Assembly (NCBI GenBank): GCA_963966185.1
Contig: CAWZYM010000185.1
Span: 785,462-849,461, forward strand
DNA: 64,000 bases
Direction of reading: 5' to 3'
From: Rhabditoides inermis
Taxonomy: Eukaryota; Nematoda; Chromadorea; Rhabditida; Rhabditidae
Position 1 is the first letter of the stretch, and each line of letters opens with the position of its first letter. The notes under the pieces are model-generated. The model ran no database searches and was not told the DNA's origin. It was given only the letters and a program-made list of their open reading frames with translations. Below are positions 1 to 10,319 of the stretch, in pieces. The position numbers and the translations under genes are program-made.

Positions 1-101
1 ATGATTACAATGAGTGCATTGAACATCGTGATATGTTACGTAAATGAGAAGAACATTGTGAATAGTAGTGAAATTGGAACTGGATGAAACAAGTGATTCA
101 T
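1..101. other. Left edge, 3' flank of the AmiD-like gene
   Basis: This short stretch lies downstream of the stop codon of the minus-strand amidase-like gene and would carry its 3' untranslated sequence. No gene or clear polyadenylation signal was recognised. An open plus-strand frame across 68-325 is a shadow of the amidase exons. Confidence 0.4.
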
Positions 102-2584
102 TCAGTGCAAGTCCGAGTTCAGTAGAGCTTGTACTCTCGCCTCCGAAAGAGCGTACCAAAACATGTTGCTTTTCACAAAGACAGGCTTGCCTAAATAAAT
201 TGATTATCTGTTTTGTAAACATATGTAGGTTTGTAAACATAATTTACCCTGATAAATATGGTTGTCATTGTCTTCGTACGGTTTATGATCCCAATATGGC
301 TCGACAGTGTAGATCTGACAGTTGAATAAGCAATCATTATCAATTACAAACAAACCTCCGGGGCGAACCGACTATTGAATGCTTGTATGGTCATTGCTAG
401 ATTCTCTGTCCACACTCCAAGCATCATTCGATCGATACTGTATCCTACTGTTGCCAATGAGTTTTGGAGAGACGTAATCTTTGCTGTGTCGTTTGAAGAA
501 GAGTCTAATAACAACGTTGTTCTGACATTCGGCGCAGTCACATCGGCGCTGTACACGTTCTAAAAAAAAGAAATTACTGTCGTGTAGCCTTTGTGATCAT
601 ATTATATATCTTCTCATGTTTGTACATTTTCTTTATTTTGCACGAGTTGTTAAAAACCCGTATAAATTGTTATTTTACATGATGTGACCCCTGTGTAATT
701 CACAGCAGGTGACGCATTCACTTTCGATGTTCCTGTGTTTCAAGTGACGCATCTGACCTAGCCTGACACTTCCTGTCATTTGGTGTCAAGTGTCGGGAGG
801 GGGTGTCCATACCAACCTTGTAAATGCCCAGCCCCTCATAGACCCTCCGCCAAGGAAACAGGGCGGTGGGTGAGAATCTCGTGGTCGGACGCGCATCCTT
901 CATCCCGATCACATTGCGAGGATCGATATGCCACTTTGCAATCAAGTGTTGCAGAAGGTCAATGAGAGATGAGATCTTAAACATACGGTTACATATTTAT
1001 ATCATCTTTTAAAAGTCCTTCCCAGTAAAAATAGTCTTGTACTGATTGCCTCAACTGACAACTGAGCGCGCTGGGTAAATCAGTACAAGCGAGAAGGCGC
1101 TGCGCGCCCTTTGTAATTAATTATATCAAAGCACTCCATGCTTACCAACGCTTCATCATACGGCTCATCGCCCGTGTTGTACAGTTTCACTCCAATCGCA
1201 TCGTCGTCGAGGACACTAAACACTCACTTTATCGCTGGAAAACTGGATGCTGCAGTGAAAAAGTGGATTTTCCAGTAACGTGTTGGACCAGGATCACTTT
1301 GACCGACCTCCTTCCCCTCCAGTAAGAGAGCGAGCCGGAGTGCCAGGCGGCATAGTAGTCATCCACGAGGTGCACTATCGTCCCGTTCCGAAGCACTGAA
1401 CCGTGTGTGTAAGGTCTGATTAACATAATTGCTGCGACTTTTCCCAAATAGTTATATGGGTATTCCAATGGTGTGTGGGTGTGTCATCACACATGGTGGC
1501 TGGCGAGATCGAACGCGCGTCAATAGATTGGAAAGCGCTGGCAACGCGCCGCGTTCCTCAAGTCTCAAGTGAACTTCCAGCGTCGTTGTCGCCCACACTT
1601 GTCCTTCAAACTCTCACAACATGGTCGTACCGATGTAGTGTGTCGACTCCCAGGATGTTCTGTTTCCCCCTACCGTCGGCAGCTGCCACTCCGCCCGGAA
1701 GTGGCCGATCAGAGACACCAGAGAGCGATCTAAATGAGCGTTTATGATTTTTTACTAACACTTCATCGAGCTTTCTCCTTTCTAGTTTTCGTTACATTTT
1801 TGATGTTAAACGTTGACGTTGCCTAGGGTTTCGATCACATTGTAAAAAGTAAAAAAGTAAACTAGTAAACCAGTAAGCGTGTTGTTGAGTAGAATCATGG
1901 CGGGTCGGAAACGCTCCGGCATGAATTCACCCGGAGATTTGCGCAACTTGATGTTCACTCTAGAAACATTGTAACTATGTGTTTAAAAATAAACATGTCT
2001 TACTCATACAGCCCGCCACTCAAGTATCGCATGTCGAGAAAAGGTGATTTGAGGAAACGAGTTGCGTTCGGTTCCTATGAGAGAAGAGTTAGATACAGTA
2101 GACAAAGTGAAAATGGTGATAAGAATGGTGAGCTGGGTTGTTCGGACAGTTTAGTTAAACTTCATACCAGTTGCGGGCACATTCCAATGTCTCCACACGA
2201 CTCTTCTGGAGTACGCGACTTGTACATAACGTCCTCTCTGATCTTCTCCCACTGCCAATGGATTGTGTAATTCAATACCTCGTCACTGGCAAACAGGCCT
2301 TCGTTGACCGTCTGGTTTATATTGTCTGAAACACGACTTTGTTTTTATTTTCATTTAACAAATTCGTCAATCATCATACTTTTGAACTCTTTAGCTGCGT
2401 GTATACACATTCGACAGTTATGGTCCAATTCGACTGATTTGTTGGTCTAAAAGTACTTAGTTACATTCTTGAATAAGGTCACACAATCCGATACCAGCAA
2501 CATAACAATCGTTGTCGCAGAAATGACCAGCATTATAAGTATAACTAATATCAGTAATACTTTTGCACGCCGATTTCGAGTCAT
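102..2584 (-). CDS. AmiD-like N-acetylmuramoyl-alanine amidase homologue, membrane anchored, catalytic residues lost
   Basis: Eleven exons are proposed, with phases that close throughout: 2465-2584, 2168-2251, 2004-2074, 1871-1959, 1631-1729, 1308-1395, 1146-1215, 817-975, 356-559, 248-314, 102-190 (379 aa). Residues 1-40 are basic (MTRNRRAK) followed by a hydrophobic stretch, which suggests a type II signal anchor. The middle resembles bacterial AmiD (Amidase_2 fold): STHYIVLRNG, YYAAWHSG, SYWRGRS, IGVKLYNTG and an LFPW motif. Residues 261-328 resemble the AmiD C-terminal peptidoglycan-binding domain (TIQAFNSRFAPE). Against E. coli AmiD, the first zinc His is Asn117, the catalytic Glu is Lys194, the second zinc His is Met232 and the zinc Asp is Ser242; Arg240 occupies the catalytic Lys position. 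It is therefore probably a non-catalytic peptidoglycan-binding or decoy protein (inference). It is divergently paired with a catalytically conserved paralogue starting at 2951. The exon model is strong; the biological role is unknown. Confidence 0.8.
1484..1570 (-). repeat. tRNA-derived SINE head fragment, degenerate
   Basis: On the minus strand this matches, with several changes, the tRNA-like head seen at 9823-9900 and 5755-5840, including a box-B-like segment and the ATTGACGCG region. It lies inside the intron between amidase exons 1308-1395 and 1631-1729. The non-tRNA body is missing. Confidence 0.5.
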
Positions 2585-2950
2585 CGAAAAGATATACTGT
2601 AGCTAATATAATTGTGGTTGTGTTGTGTGTTATAGGTTTTTGTATGACAACGTTCATTAGAAGATTCCTGCAAAATCTCAAAATGTTTGTTGTCTACAAA
2701 ACAACAGTAGTGATGAGTAAGAAAGCCTCATAAAAACTATTTCACATGCAACACAAACGCATGTAAATTGACGCTGGGAGTTCTTACAACTAGTCATTAT
2801 TCAAAAAGAAATAATCAGGGCTTTTCTGTTCTTTCCTCGATTACTATTGTTCATTAGTACGCATTGTTCTGGAATTTCACATACTATTTTCAAATATGTC
2901 TATCGAAATGGACTGTGATGCAAGAATTCAGTCTGGCCGATGTAACTATC
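2585..2950. promoter_or_regulatory. Bidirectional promoter region of the amidase pair
   Basis: A 366-bp AT-rich spacer separates the two proposed start codons, which point away from each other. Transcription of both genes must start in or near this interval if the start codons are right. No core element was identified with confidence. Confidence 0.45.
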
Positions 2951-4622
2951 ATGTATCCACATTTTCACAACTACAACATCACGTTGTATTTTCCTAAACA
3001 TTCCAAGACAAAAATACACGTTATTATTATTCTTGGAGTCATTGCTATCGTCATATTAGCAGTTGTGGCCGTTCGAGTTTGCTTCTTCAACGTGAGATCC
3101 CAAAAATGATTGGTAAACTACAAAACAATGTTTGAGGGACCCACGATTGTGATTCCCGTAGTACTATCAGATTGTGATAAGTGTATTCAAGTTGCAACAA
3201 ACTATTCAGGTTCAATCAATTGCATGAGCAAATAGTAATCAATAAAGTTCAGCTCTAAACAGCAAAGCCGCCGAAGGAGTAGTGTGGTGCAATGCTAAGA
3301 AATTGAGAGAGGATTACAAATACTTCAACACTTCCAAAACTCCAACGCAATCCTGCGCTGAACTCGGAATCCGCATCGTCGAGGTTTCACAAAACTTACC
3401 ACTCAAACATGTTCCATTTCAGAAAATACACAAGCCAGCAGGTCTTGACGACTCGCTGTTTCAGTAAGTAATATTCTTCTTTTTTCGATTATATGCAAAT
3501 TAAGTGACATCCGGGATACGACACACGACTACTCTCGAGTGTGCGTGAATCCCTCTCTCATCGTCCTCCATCACTCGCTCGACCCGACCCTCGATCAGAC
3601 CATCTACACATACAGGATAGTCGGATCGTCCGTCAACTATATGGGTGGGAAGAACCTGATGCCAAATGTTATTGGTTGCTGAACGTTTTTTGTCATGTTA
3701 TGTTTAGTTACATTACACGTAATATAATAATATTAACTTTAGTTGCTAAGAATGGATCAGTATATCATTTTGTCAATGATTACTACAAAGCGTATCACGC
3801 GTCAGTGGGACGATGGTAGAATTTTAATAGTTCGTATTGTGCTTAAATATTCATTTTATTTCAGGCGCGATTTTCAAATCATAAACGCCGAATCGATCGG
3901 AATCGAGATAATCAACACGGGTGAAGAGAAGTTTGCGAAAGTTCAAGTTTGTATATTAATTATTTACTGATTCGCAGTTTTACAATTAGTTTCAGTTAAC
4001 ATCAGTGTACGTTTTGATCAAACATGTTATGACCAAGTGGCACATCTCAGCTGAGAACATCGTCTCGCATGCTGACTCGTACGCAGGTGTAAAAATATCT
4101 TTTCTGCTAATCACAACAACTATTTTAGGTGCTCGGTTTGACATTAGTTCCTACTTCCCTTATAGAGAGCTCTACACATTTATTGGATCGGACATTGCGG
4201 TAACCAACTGAATCAACTCACTTTTATTGACTATCACTCAGCTTTTACAGAAAATGTACGAAATGAAACCAGCGGATGCGGATAAAGTGATAATCAGCGA
4301 CTCGGATAACCAGGCATCTGACAAAATCGAGAAACTGCAGAGAAATCTGCACGACTGGGGCTATCGCTATCTATCCATGGAAAACGGCGTCTATGACGAG
4401 AACACGAAGAAAAACGTGCAGGCGTTCAATATGCACTTTGTTCAGGAGGTTTGGATAACATTTGAAAACTGTTTCAGTGAATCATTGCAGCTTTTCATTC
4501 CTATGACAAGTGTGGGAGAGGGTAAGACGAAGAAAGCTGTGTCGGATCCACGCAACACACAGTGGTATCAACTGTCCGAGACGAGGCTCGACTATCTTAT
4601 CAACATGAATAAAGGTGTTTGA
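2951..4622 (+). CDS. AmiD-like N-acetylmuramoyl-L-alanine amidase, membrane anchored, active-site residues conserved
   Basis: Nine exons are proposed: 2951-3091, 3300-3463, 3505-3644, 3743-3815, 3865-3946, 3996-4086, 4129-4199, 4242-4448, 4491-4622 (366 aa). The first exon gives a short N-terminus and a hydrophobic segment (HVIIILGVIAIVIL), suggesting a type II anchor with the enzyme outside the cytosol. Family motifs in order are SLIVLHHS (zinc His124), NGSVYHFVNDYYKAYH, SIGIEIINTG (catalytic Glu187), and IVSHADSYAGARFD (zinc His225, Arg233 at the AmiD catalytic Lys position, zinc Asp235). The His-to-Asp spacing equals that of E. coli AmiD. Residues 255-330 match the AmiD C-terminal peptidoglycan-binding domain (VQAFNMHF). 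The expected reaction is cleavage of the MurNAc to L-Ala bond of peptidoglycan. Exon 2's start and the exact initiator are less certain (an in-frame ATG also lies at 2921). Animal PGRPs share the fold but not this C-terminal domain. Confidence 0.82.
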
Positions 4623-4934
4623 ACTATCAATCGTTCACGTTCAGTGGTTTATGTGTTTATGTTTTTTTCCTACTGGTTACGATCGAATGTCCGCTTCAAC
4701 ACAAAACCGCTGATGCAATATTCTTTATGCAAATGAGACTCACACAGTGGATAAGTGTACATTGAAGGCGGGAGACGGGAGAGAAGTGAGAGAGAAAGGG
4801 GGAGAATAGGCGGGGGCTGGCTAGCATCCAGTCTATGCAACTATTTACCGGGTTATGTCAGCAAATCAGATTCGAGTGGCTTCTGTACAGCTACAGCGAA
4901 AGCGGGGAGGGCGCGGGTCAAGTCAGGAGAGAGT
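4623..4934. other. Convergent intergenic region
   Basis: This holds the 3' ends of the plus-strand amidase gene and the minus-strand UNC-87-like gene, which converge here. No further gene was recognised. Confidence 0.5.
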
Positions 4935-7900
4935 CTACTCCTCCTCCTCCTCCTCGTCCTCCTCTTCCTCCTCCTCTTCCTCCTCCTCCTCAGCCTCCTC
5001 CTCCTCCTCCTGCAAGGTTCGTTTGGTTATCATTTTCAGTATTCTTATCAGTGATAGTGATCTTATCACTTGATGAGACACCCACCTCCTCAGCCTCCTC
5101 CTCCTCCTCCTCGGCCTCCTCCTCGGCGGCGGCTTCCTCTTCCTTCTCCTCCTCCTCCTCGACCTTCTCCTCCTCCTTCTCCTCCTCCTCCGCCTGCTCC
5201 TCCTCCTTTTCAGCTGCCTTCACGGACTGAGCGTCGGCCTCGGACTGGTGCGCGGACTGAAATCGAATCAATCAACCTTTTCACAAGCCAAAAGAACTTT
5301 TCCAAAATATATAGCATACAGTCACTTTAGAATGCACTGTAACAAATGCGATTGCTGAATACCTCCCGGCCCCTATCACCTTGAAAGCTGAACACTGTAT
5401 CATACGATGCGAGAATAAATGATTTCATTTCGATTCGATTGGACTCACGTTCCTCTCCTCGAACTTCTTCTTGTAGTGTCCGAATGGGTCGGCGGAGGAA
5501 GCGCTGCCGGGCGGCTTGTTCTCCTCCCACTCGCGCAGGGCCGCCTCGTACTCCTCCACCCTGCAAGCAATACGGTAGGCTACTGTAGGGTACTGTATCG
5601 AGTTGTAGCGTTGGATATGGCTTTTGTTATGGGAAGTCAGTATGTGAATTCTCTATGAAATCGATTTTCGAATTTCGCAAAAGAGTGCTCTGGCCTATCA
5701 TTGGGTCCCCAAGATTTCGTAGGATAAGGATTGGCTCTGATAGCAATTCATCATCACACGTGGCGGCTGGCGGGATCGAACCCGCGTCGATGGATTGGGA
5801 AGCTAGCGCGCTGACACTGCGCCGCGCCTCTCACGTGAACTGGCTACATTGTTGTTGCCCACATCACTTTCACTTGCCCTTCAACCTTCAACGTCTCAAA
5901 ATACGCGGGGGCGCATTAGCCCCGTGCTCGAATACCGTACACCATCGATCGCTCACGGCTCTTCACATACAAAACCCCCGTATGTTTATCCATTGTCTTG
6001 TTCTCTATGCTCTCTCAGATCCGCGCGCTGTCTCGCCCGATCCGAGCAAAAACGATTGCGCGCTGCCGACGCGAGTCTCAAGGAGGAGGAGAGACTCGAG
6101 AGTCTCGCAAGTCGGAGAGAGAGAGAGAGAGAGAGAGAGAGGGGGAGGGAGGGAGGGTGAGAGAGAGACCATCAAGTGGCAGCATGCGCGCTCATCTCTC
6201 GCGCGTTTTCGAGAGCGCGCAGACTAGATCTCAGTGCCAACGCGTTGGGAGATCGGATCTAAGTTTGCCACTGACAATGAGAGAGCGGATCGATCCACCG
6301 ATCCACCAAAAATCCTACTTTCACAAAAGATAGAAGGAGATAGGTTAGCCGTATTTCAATTCAACCATGAAACGAAAAACAATGATCTGCGGACGCACCA
6401 CTCCTTCTTCCAGCCTGCGCGTTGGATGGTGTTCCTCGGCGTTCCGAAGCCGGTCATGCCGCGCTGCGACGCCAGCTTGTTGGTGCCGGATTGGAGCGGC
6501 ACGATGCCCTCCGACTTCTGCTTGATCTCCTCCGGAATGTCCTTGCCGCCCTGGAAGGATGGAATCGCTACTGCTCCTACTGCTCTCTTCCATCATCCCT
6601 TATGAAAGCTGGTGTTACCCCTTCTCCTTCTCCTCCTCCTCCTCCTCCTTCTCCTTTCCCACATCATCCCTCGTCTCATGAAAGGTAGTACTGTTACTGC
6701 TCCTCCCCATCCTCCTCCTTTCCCCTATACTCACCACAGTGTGGGGCAGCACGTCTCGGACCTTCATGAAGCCTCCGCTGCCGGCCTGGGTGGCGAACTT
6801 GTTCTGGCCAGAGTACCAGGGGGTGAACTCGCTGCCGCGGCGCAGAGAGTCCTCGCTGAAAGACAACAACTATACATAGTACATAGAGAGAGAGAGAGAA
6901 AGAGACACTCACTTGAATCCGAGTCCCTCGATCTCGGTGGTTGCCTGTCGGACGGCTCCCAGTCCGGGGGTCGACCTCATTCCCTGCTGCGATGCGAACA
7001 CGTTCGTGCCGTTCTGGTAGCACAGCACTCCGTGCGTGCGGCTGAATCGATTGATTATCGATTGTTTTTGATCGATTATCGATCGCACGCTCACCGATCG
7101 TGCGGCATGCGGCCGTTGATCTGGGGCACCTGGTTGCGGTGCGTTCCCATCGAGCGCTGTAAGCGATTGATTGATTGATTGATTGATCGACCAGCTCTCC
7201 TTCCTTTCGCTTTTAAAAATGCGCAAAAAAGAGATTTAGTTGTGTATGAATGAACATTTGATAAATTTGTTTTCCCTCTGCTCACCGATCCGGTCTGGCT
7301 GGCGTAGCCGAAGTCTCCGGCCTGCTTGGGCATGATCTTCTCTCCCTCCTTGTCCAACACCGTCTCCCACTCCTTCTTGTAAGTGATCTTCGGCACCTGA
7401 AACGAGCCATCTCTCTCCCCTCCCCTCAATCTCTCTCTACTCTCTCTTTCTCTCTCTCTTTCCCTCTCTCTCCTCTCCCTCTCCCTCTCCCTCTCCCTCT
7501 CCCTCTCCCTCTCCCTCTCCCTCTCCCTCTCCTCTCCCTCTCCCTCTCCCTCTCCCTCTCCCTCTCCCTCTCCTCTCCCTCTCCCTCTCCCTCTCCCTCT
7601 CCCTCTCCCTCTCCCTCTCCCTCTCCCTCTCCCTCTCCCTCTCCCTCTCCCTCTCCCTCTCCCTCTCCCTCTCCCTCTCCCTCTCCCTCTCCCTCTCCCT
7701 CTCCCTCTCCCTCTCCCTCTCCCTCTCCCTCTCCCTCTCCCTCTCCCTCTCCCTCTCCCTCTCCCTCTCCCTCTCCCTCTCCCTCTCCCTCTCCCTCTCC
7801 CTCTCCCTCTCCTCTCCCTCTCCCTCTCCCTCTCCCTCTCCCTCTCCCTCTCCCTCTCCCTCTCCCTCTCCCTCTCCCTCTCCCCTCTCCCTCTCCCTCT

Positions 7901-8367
7901 CCCTCTCCCTCTCCCTCTCCCTCTCCCTCTCCCTCTCCCTCTCCCTCTCCCTCTCCCTCTCCCTCTCCCTCTCCCTCTCCCTCTCCCTCTCCCTCTCCCT
8001 CTCCCTCTCCCTCTCCCCCTCTCTCTCTCTCTCGCTCTCTCTCTCTCTCGCTCTCTCTCTCCCTCTCCCTCTCCCCCCTCTCTCTCTCTTCTCTCACCTC
8101 CGTTCACTCACTACTAGTATTGATTGTATCGATTACCTGGCATCGCCCGGCTCCGATCGGGGTCTCTCCCTTCTGCGAGGCGTAGAGGTTCGTTCCGCAC
8201 TGCGCGCGCATCACATTCTCCGAGCGACGGTCCGGCTCGATGTAACTGCAACATTATTAATATTATATTAGAGTTCCATGGAGTTCTTTCTATTGTCTAT
8301 GTAGCTATAGAGGGTTATACGCATTGTCATTTCCAAACGCAGAAGGGATATGACAGTGCGGACAACG

Positions 8368-8414
<47 letters not shown>

Positions 8415-9021
8415 CCCTCTCACCCCAGCTGCTTGTCCTTGGTGACGTTCCATCGCGGCATGCCGGGCGCGGTCATGCCCTTCTGCGTCGCGAACTTGTT
8501 CGTCGCAGCCTGCAAGGTGGGCGGATCAAATCGCAATTGATCTCGGCTCGGATCACTTATTAATTGATCTCGGCTCAGATCAAATAGCAATTCATTTCGG
8601 ATCAAATCGCAATTTATCTCAGATCATCTCATATTCGTCAAGACGTGCTCTGTATCATAGTTCAGGAGGCCTTAGCTAGCAAAAAAACCAAGTTGAAGCA
8701 GATGACTTCGAGCACTTTTCTTATCAGCTCTGATCAAATCGCAATTCATATTAGCTCGAATCACTTGTCAATTCATCTCAATTCTCGAATATCGATTTAT
8801 CGATCGTCTCCCACCTGCTGCGAGAGGAAGGTGTGTCCTCCCTTGAGCTGCTCGAGCGTCCAGCGCTTGCGCGGCTGCTGAGTGTGATCCTGAATTTATC
8901 GATTTATTGATGTATTGCTTTATCGATTTTCTCCCAAATCTCATTAGCATATTATCAATGAATCAATCTTGATCATATCACTGATAAATGATAAGCTCAA
9001 ATAACTCACGTCCTCTCCCAT
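4935..9021 (-). CDS. unc-87: UNC-87-type calponin-repeat actin-binding protein with acidic tail
   Basis: Twelve exons with closing phases: 9010-9021, 8815-8889, 8424-8509, 8137-8245, 7286-7396, 7095-7156, 6913-7041, 6735-6855, 6399-6550, 5449-5560, 5086-5256, 4935-5009 (404 aa). The protein is a string of calponin-like repeats with the GTNKFASQKGM core: [50 protein letters not shown], and finally [19 protein letters not shown] followed by TGFGTPRNT, which is very characteristic of nematode UNC-87. No calponin-homology domain is seen, as expected for UNC-87. After the repeats come a charged segment ([14 protein letters not shown]) and about 80 residues that are almost all Glu. Known family members bind actin filaments and maintain muscle thin filaments. 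The acidic tail crosses an intron and is encoded by GAG-rich repeats. The start is the ATG before a four-codon first exon; an additional upstream exon cannot be excluded. Confidence 0.88.
5669..5840 (-). mobile_element. tRNA-derived SINE, full copy, minus orientation
   Basis: On the minus strand a tRNA-like head (box-A-like GGCGCAGTGTC, box-B GGTTCGATCCC) is followed by a body containing TCTTGGGGACCCAATGATAG and ending near GCGAAATTC. The same head and body occur at 9823-9994. It lies in the UNC-87 intron between exons 5449-5560 and 6399-6550. Confidence 0.65.
6113..6163. repeat. GA microsatellite
   Basis: An uninterrupted run of GA dinucleotides grading into G-rich sequence, inside an UNC-87 intron. 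Open frames across it are simple-sequence artefacts. Confidence 0.85.
7427..8095. repeat. Long CCCTCT hexanucleotide tract in an UNC-87 intron
   Basis: About 670 bp of almost pure pyrimidine, mostly CTCTCC units with a few slipped TCTCCTCTCC joints, in the intron between exons 7286-7396 and 8137-8245. Long Arg-Gly or Glu-Gly open frames on the minus strand across it are translation artefacts of the repeat. Confidence 0.95.
8369..8412. repeat. GA microsatellite
   Basis: About 22 GA dinucleotides in the UNC-87 intron between exons 8137-8245 and 8424-8509, ending close to the splice donor of the latter. Confidence 0.85.
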
Positions 9022-9822
9022 GATGTCGGCTGTGTGTGCGTCGATGGATAGACGGTCTACGACTGACTCCCTTCTCCTTCTTCCCAACGGGACCTCCCCC
9101 TTCCACCTTCCACAAACACTGTATCGCCCCCGCTCCCCCTCACTCTCAGAGATTCGAGAGATCCCGGCGCCCCGCAAACATCTGCACCAGAGTGCGCGCG
9201 ATATTGAGAGGCACAGACGACGAGAGGAGAAGGTCCCTCAGAGAGAGACTGTGGGATATGAGGAGAGGGGGAGGGAGGGGTGAGAGAGTTGCGTGAACCG
9301 TTGATCATCGCTGCGGATCCGCGCTGCGTTGTAAGCACACTCTAGCAAGTAGGGAGAGAGAGGGGAAGGGGGGGATATACCAGTTTAGCTATGCCATTTC
9401 TTGTGTCAACTGAGGGCGGCAATCGATCACGTCAGCGAGTGAGCGAATCTCAATGAATCACCTGATCACTTCAGCTCTGAATAAGATATCTCTATGCCGA
9501 ACGTTCGAAACACACGGTTTTCGAGCATGTATTTTTGTTTTCGTAAAGCTACAGTGGGGTCTTTCACAGTTCCTAAATCAAATTTTTTTTTTCAAAAAAA
9601 ATCAAGGAAGTGCTGCCCACCTACAGTAGAACGACGACTTCAAGAAGACGATCCTGACCAAGAGAAGGACCTCGAGGAGGAATGGTAGAGCGTGACCTTG
9701 GACACAACATAATGAAATATTTTTGCTTCCCAGCGCTAGTATGTGAATCATTGATGTTTTGACATTACATCATGCGATTGTGGTTTCATCAGTCTGACTG
9801 CGCTGTTGACGACGGCAGTTAC
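9022..9822. promoter_or_regulatory. Upstream region of the UNC-87-like gene
   Basis: This 0.8-kb stretch precedes the proposed UNC-87 start codon and should hold its promoter or an unseen 5' exon. It contains purine-rich patches and short open frames without recognisable protein similarity. Confidence 0.35.
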
Positions 9823-9994
9823 GTGGTCTTGTGGCGCAGTGCCAGCGCGCTAGCTTCCCAATCCATCGACGCGGGTTCGATCCCGCCAGCCGCCATGTGT
9901 GATGATGAATTGCTATCAGAGCCAATCCTTATCCTACGAAATCTTGGGGACCCAATGATAGGCCAGAGCACTCTTTGCGAAATTCAAAGATCAG
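9823..9994 (+). mobile_element. tRNA-derived SINE, full copy, plus orientation
   Basis: The head shows box A (TGGCGCAGTGCC) and box B (GGTTCGATCCC) of a polymerase III promoter and ends with CCGCCA. The body follows directly and shares the CCTACGAAATCTTGGGGACC segment with two other copies. Acceptor-stem pairing is poor, so it is a tRNA-derived element and not a functional tRNA gene. It sits just upstream of the inverted UNC-87 exon copy, in the same relative arrangement as the SINE and exon at 5449-5840. Confidence 0.65.
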
Positions 9995-10110
9995 TTTCAC
10001 AGAAATCACGTACTGACTCCTACCTTACTGATGAGACATCATACTCGTGAAGGAAACGCACATTATAGAAACATACAGTACCCTACACTACCCTACCGTA
10101 TTGCTTGCAG

Positions 10111-10222
10111 GGTGGAGGAGTACGAGGCGGCCCTGCGCGAGTGGGAGGAGAACAAGCCGCCCGGCAGCGCCTCCTCCGCCGACCCATTCGGACACTACAA
10201 GAAGAAGTTCGAGGAGAGGAAC
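10111..10222 (+). pseudogene. Inverted stray copy of an UNC-87 exon with its splice sites
   Basis: These 112 bp repeat the UNC-87 exon 5449-5560 in opposite orientation with apparently one base difference (GCCTCC versus GCTTCC). The copy keeps a TTGCAG acceptor and a GTGAGT donor, and the homology extends into the flanking CCTACCGTATTGCTTGCAG intron sequence. No other UNC-87 exons accompany it on the plus strand. Confidence 0.85.
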
Positions 10223-10256
10223 GTGAGTCTAAAAAAAAAAAAAAAAAAAAAGGAAC

Positions 10257-10319
10257 GTGAGCCTACGAAATCTTGGGGACCCAATGATAGGCCAGAGCAC
10301 TCTTTTGCGAAATTCAATA
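10257..10319 (+). mobile_element. SINE body fragment
   Basis: A third copy of the SINE body (from CCTACGAAATC to GCGAAATTC) without the tRNA head. It follows a 19-base A run and a repeated AGGAACGTGAG, suggesting insertion or slippage at the edge of the UNC-87 exon copy. Confidence 0.6.

Noticed and set aside
1977..2270. Plus-strand 97-codon frame starting MCLKINMSYSYSPPL as a basic cytoplasmic protein
   Set aside because: The opposite strand holds two amidase exons (2168-2251, 2004-2074) that close in phase with the rest of that gene.
102..4622. Bacterial contamination as the source of the amidase sequences
   Set aside because: Both genes are interrupted by many GT..AG introns and the neighbouring UNC-87 gene is plainly animal on the same contig.
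7091..8107. A 338-codon Arg-Gly-rich open frame (RGG-like protein) on the minus strand
   Set aside because: It is the translation of the CCCTCT tract inside an UNC-87 intron; flanking exons of UNC-87 splice across it in phase.
9823..9900. Functional tRNA gene
   Set aside because: A and B boxes are present but acceptor-stem pairing is poor and the sequence continues directly into a repeated body; it is a SINE head.
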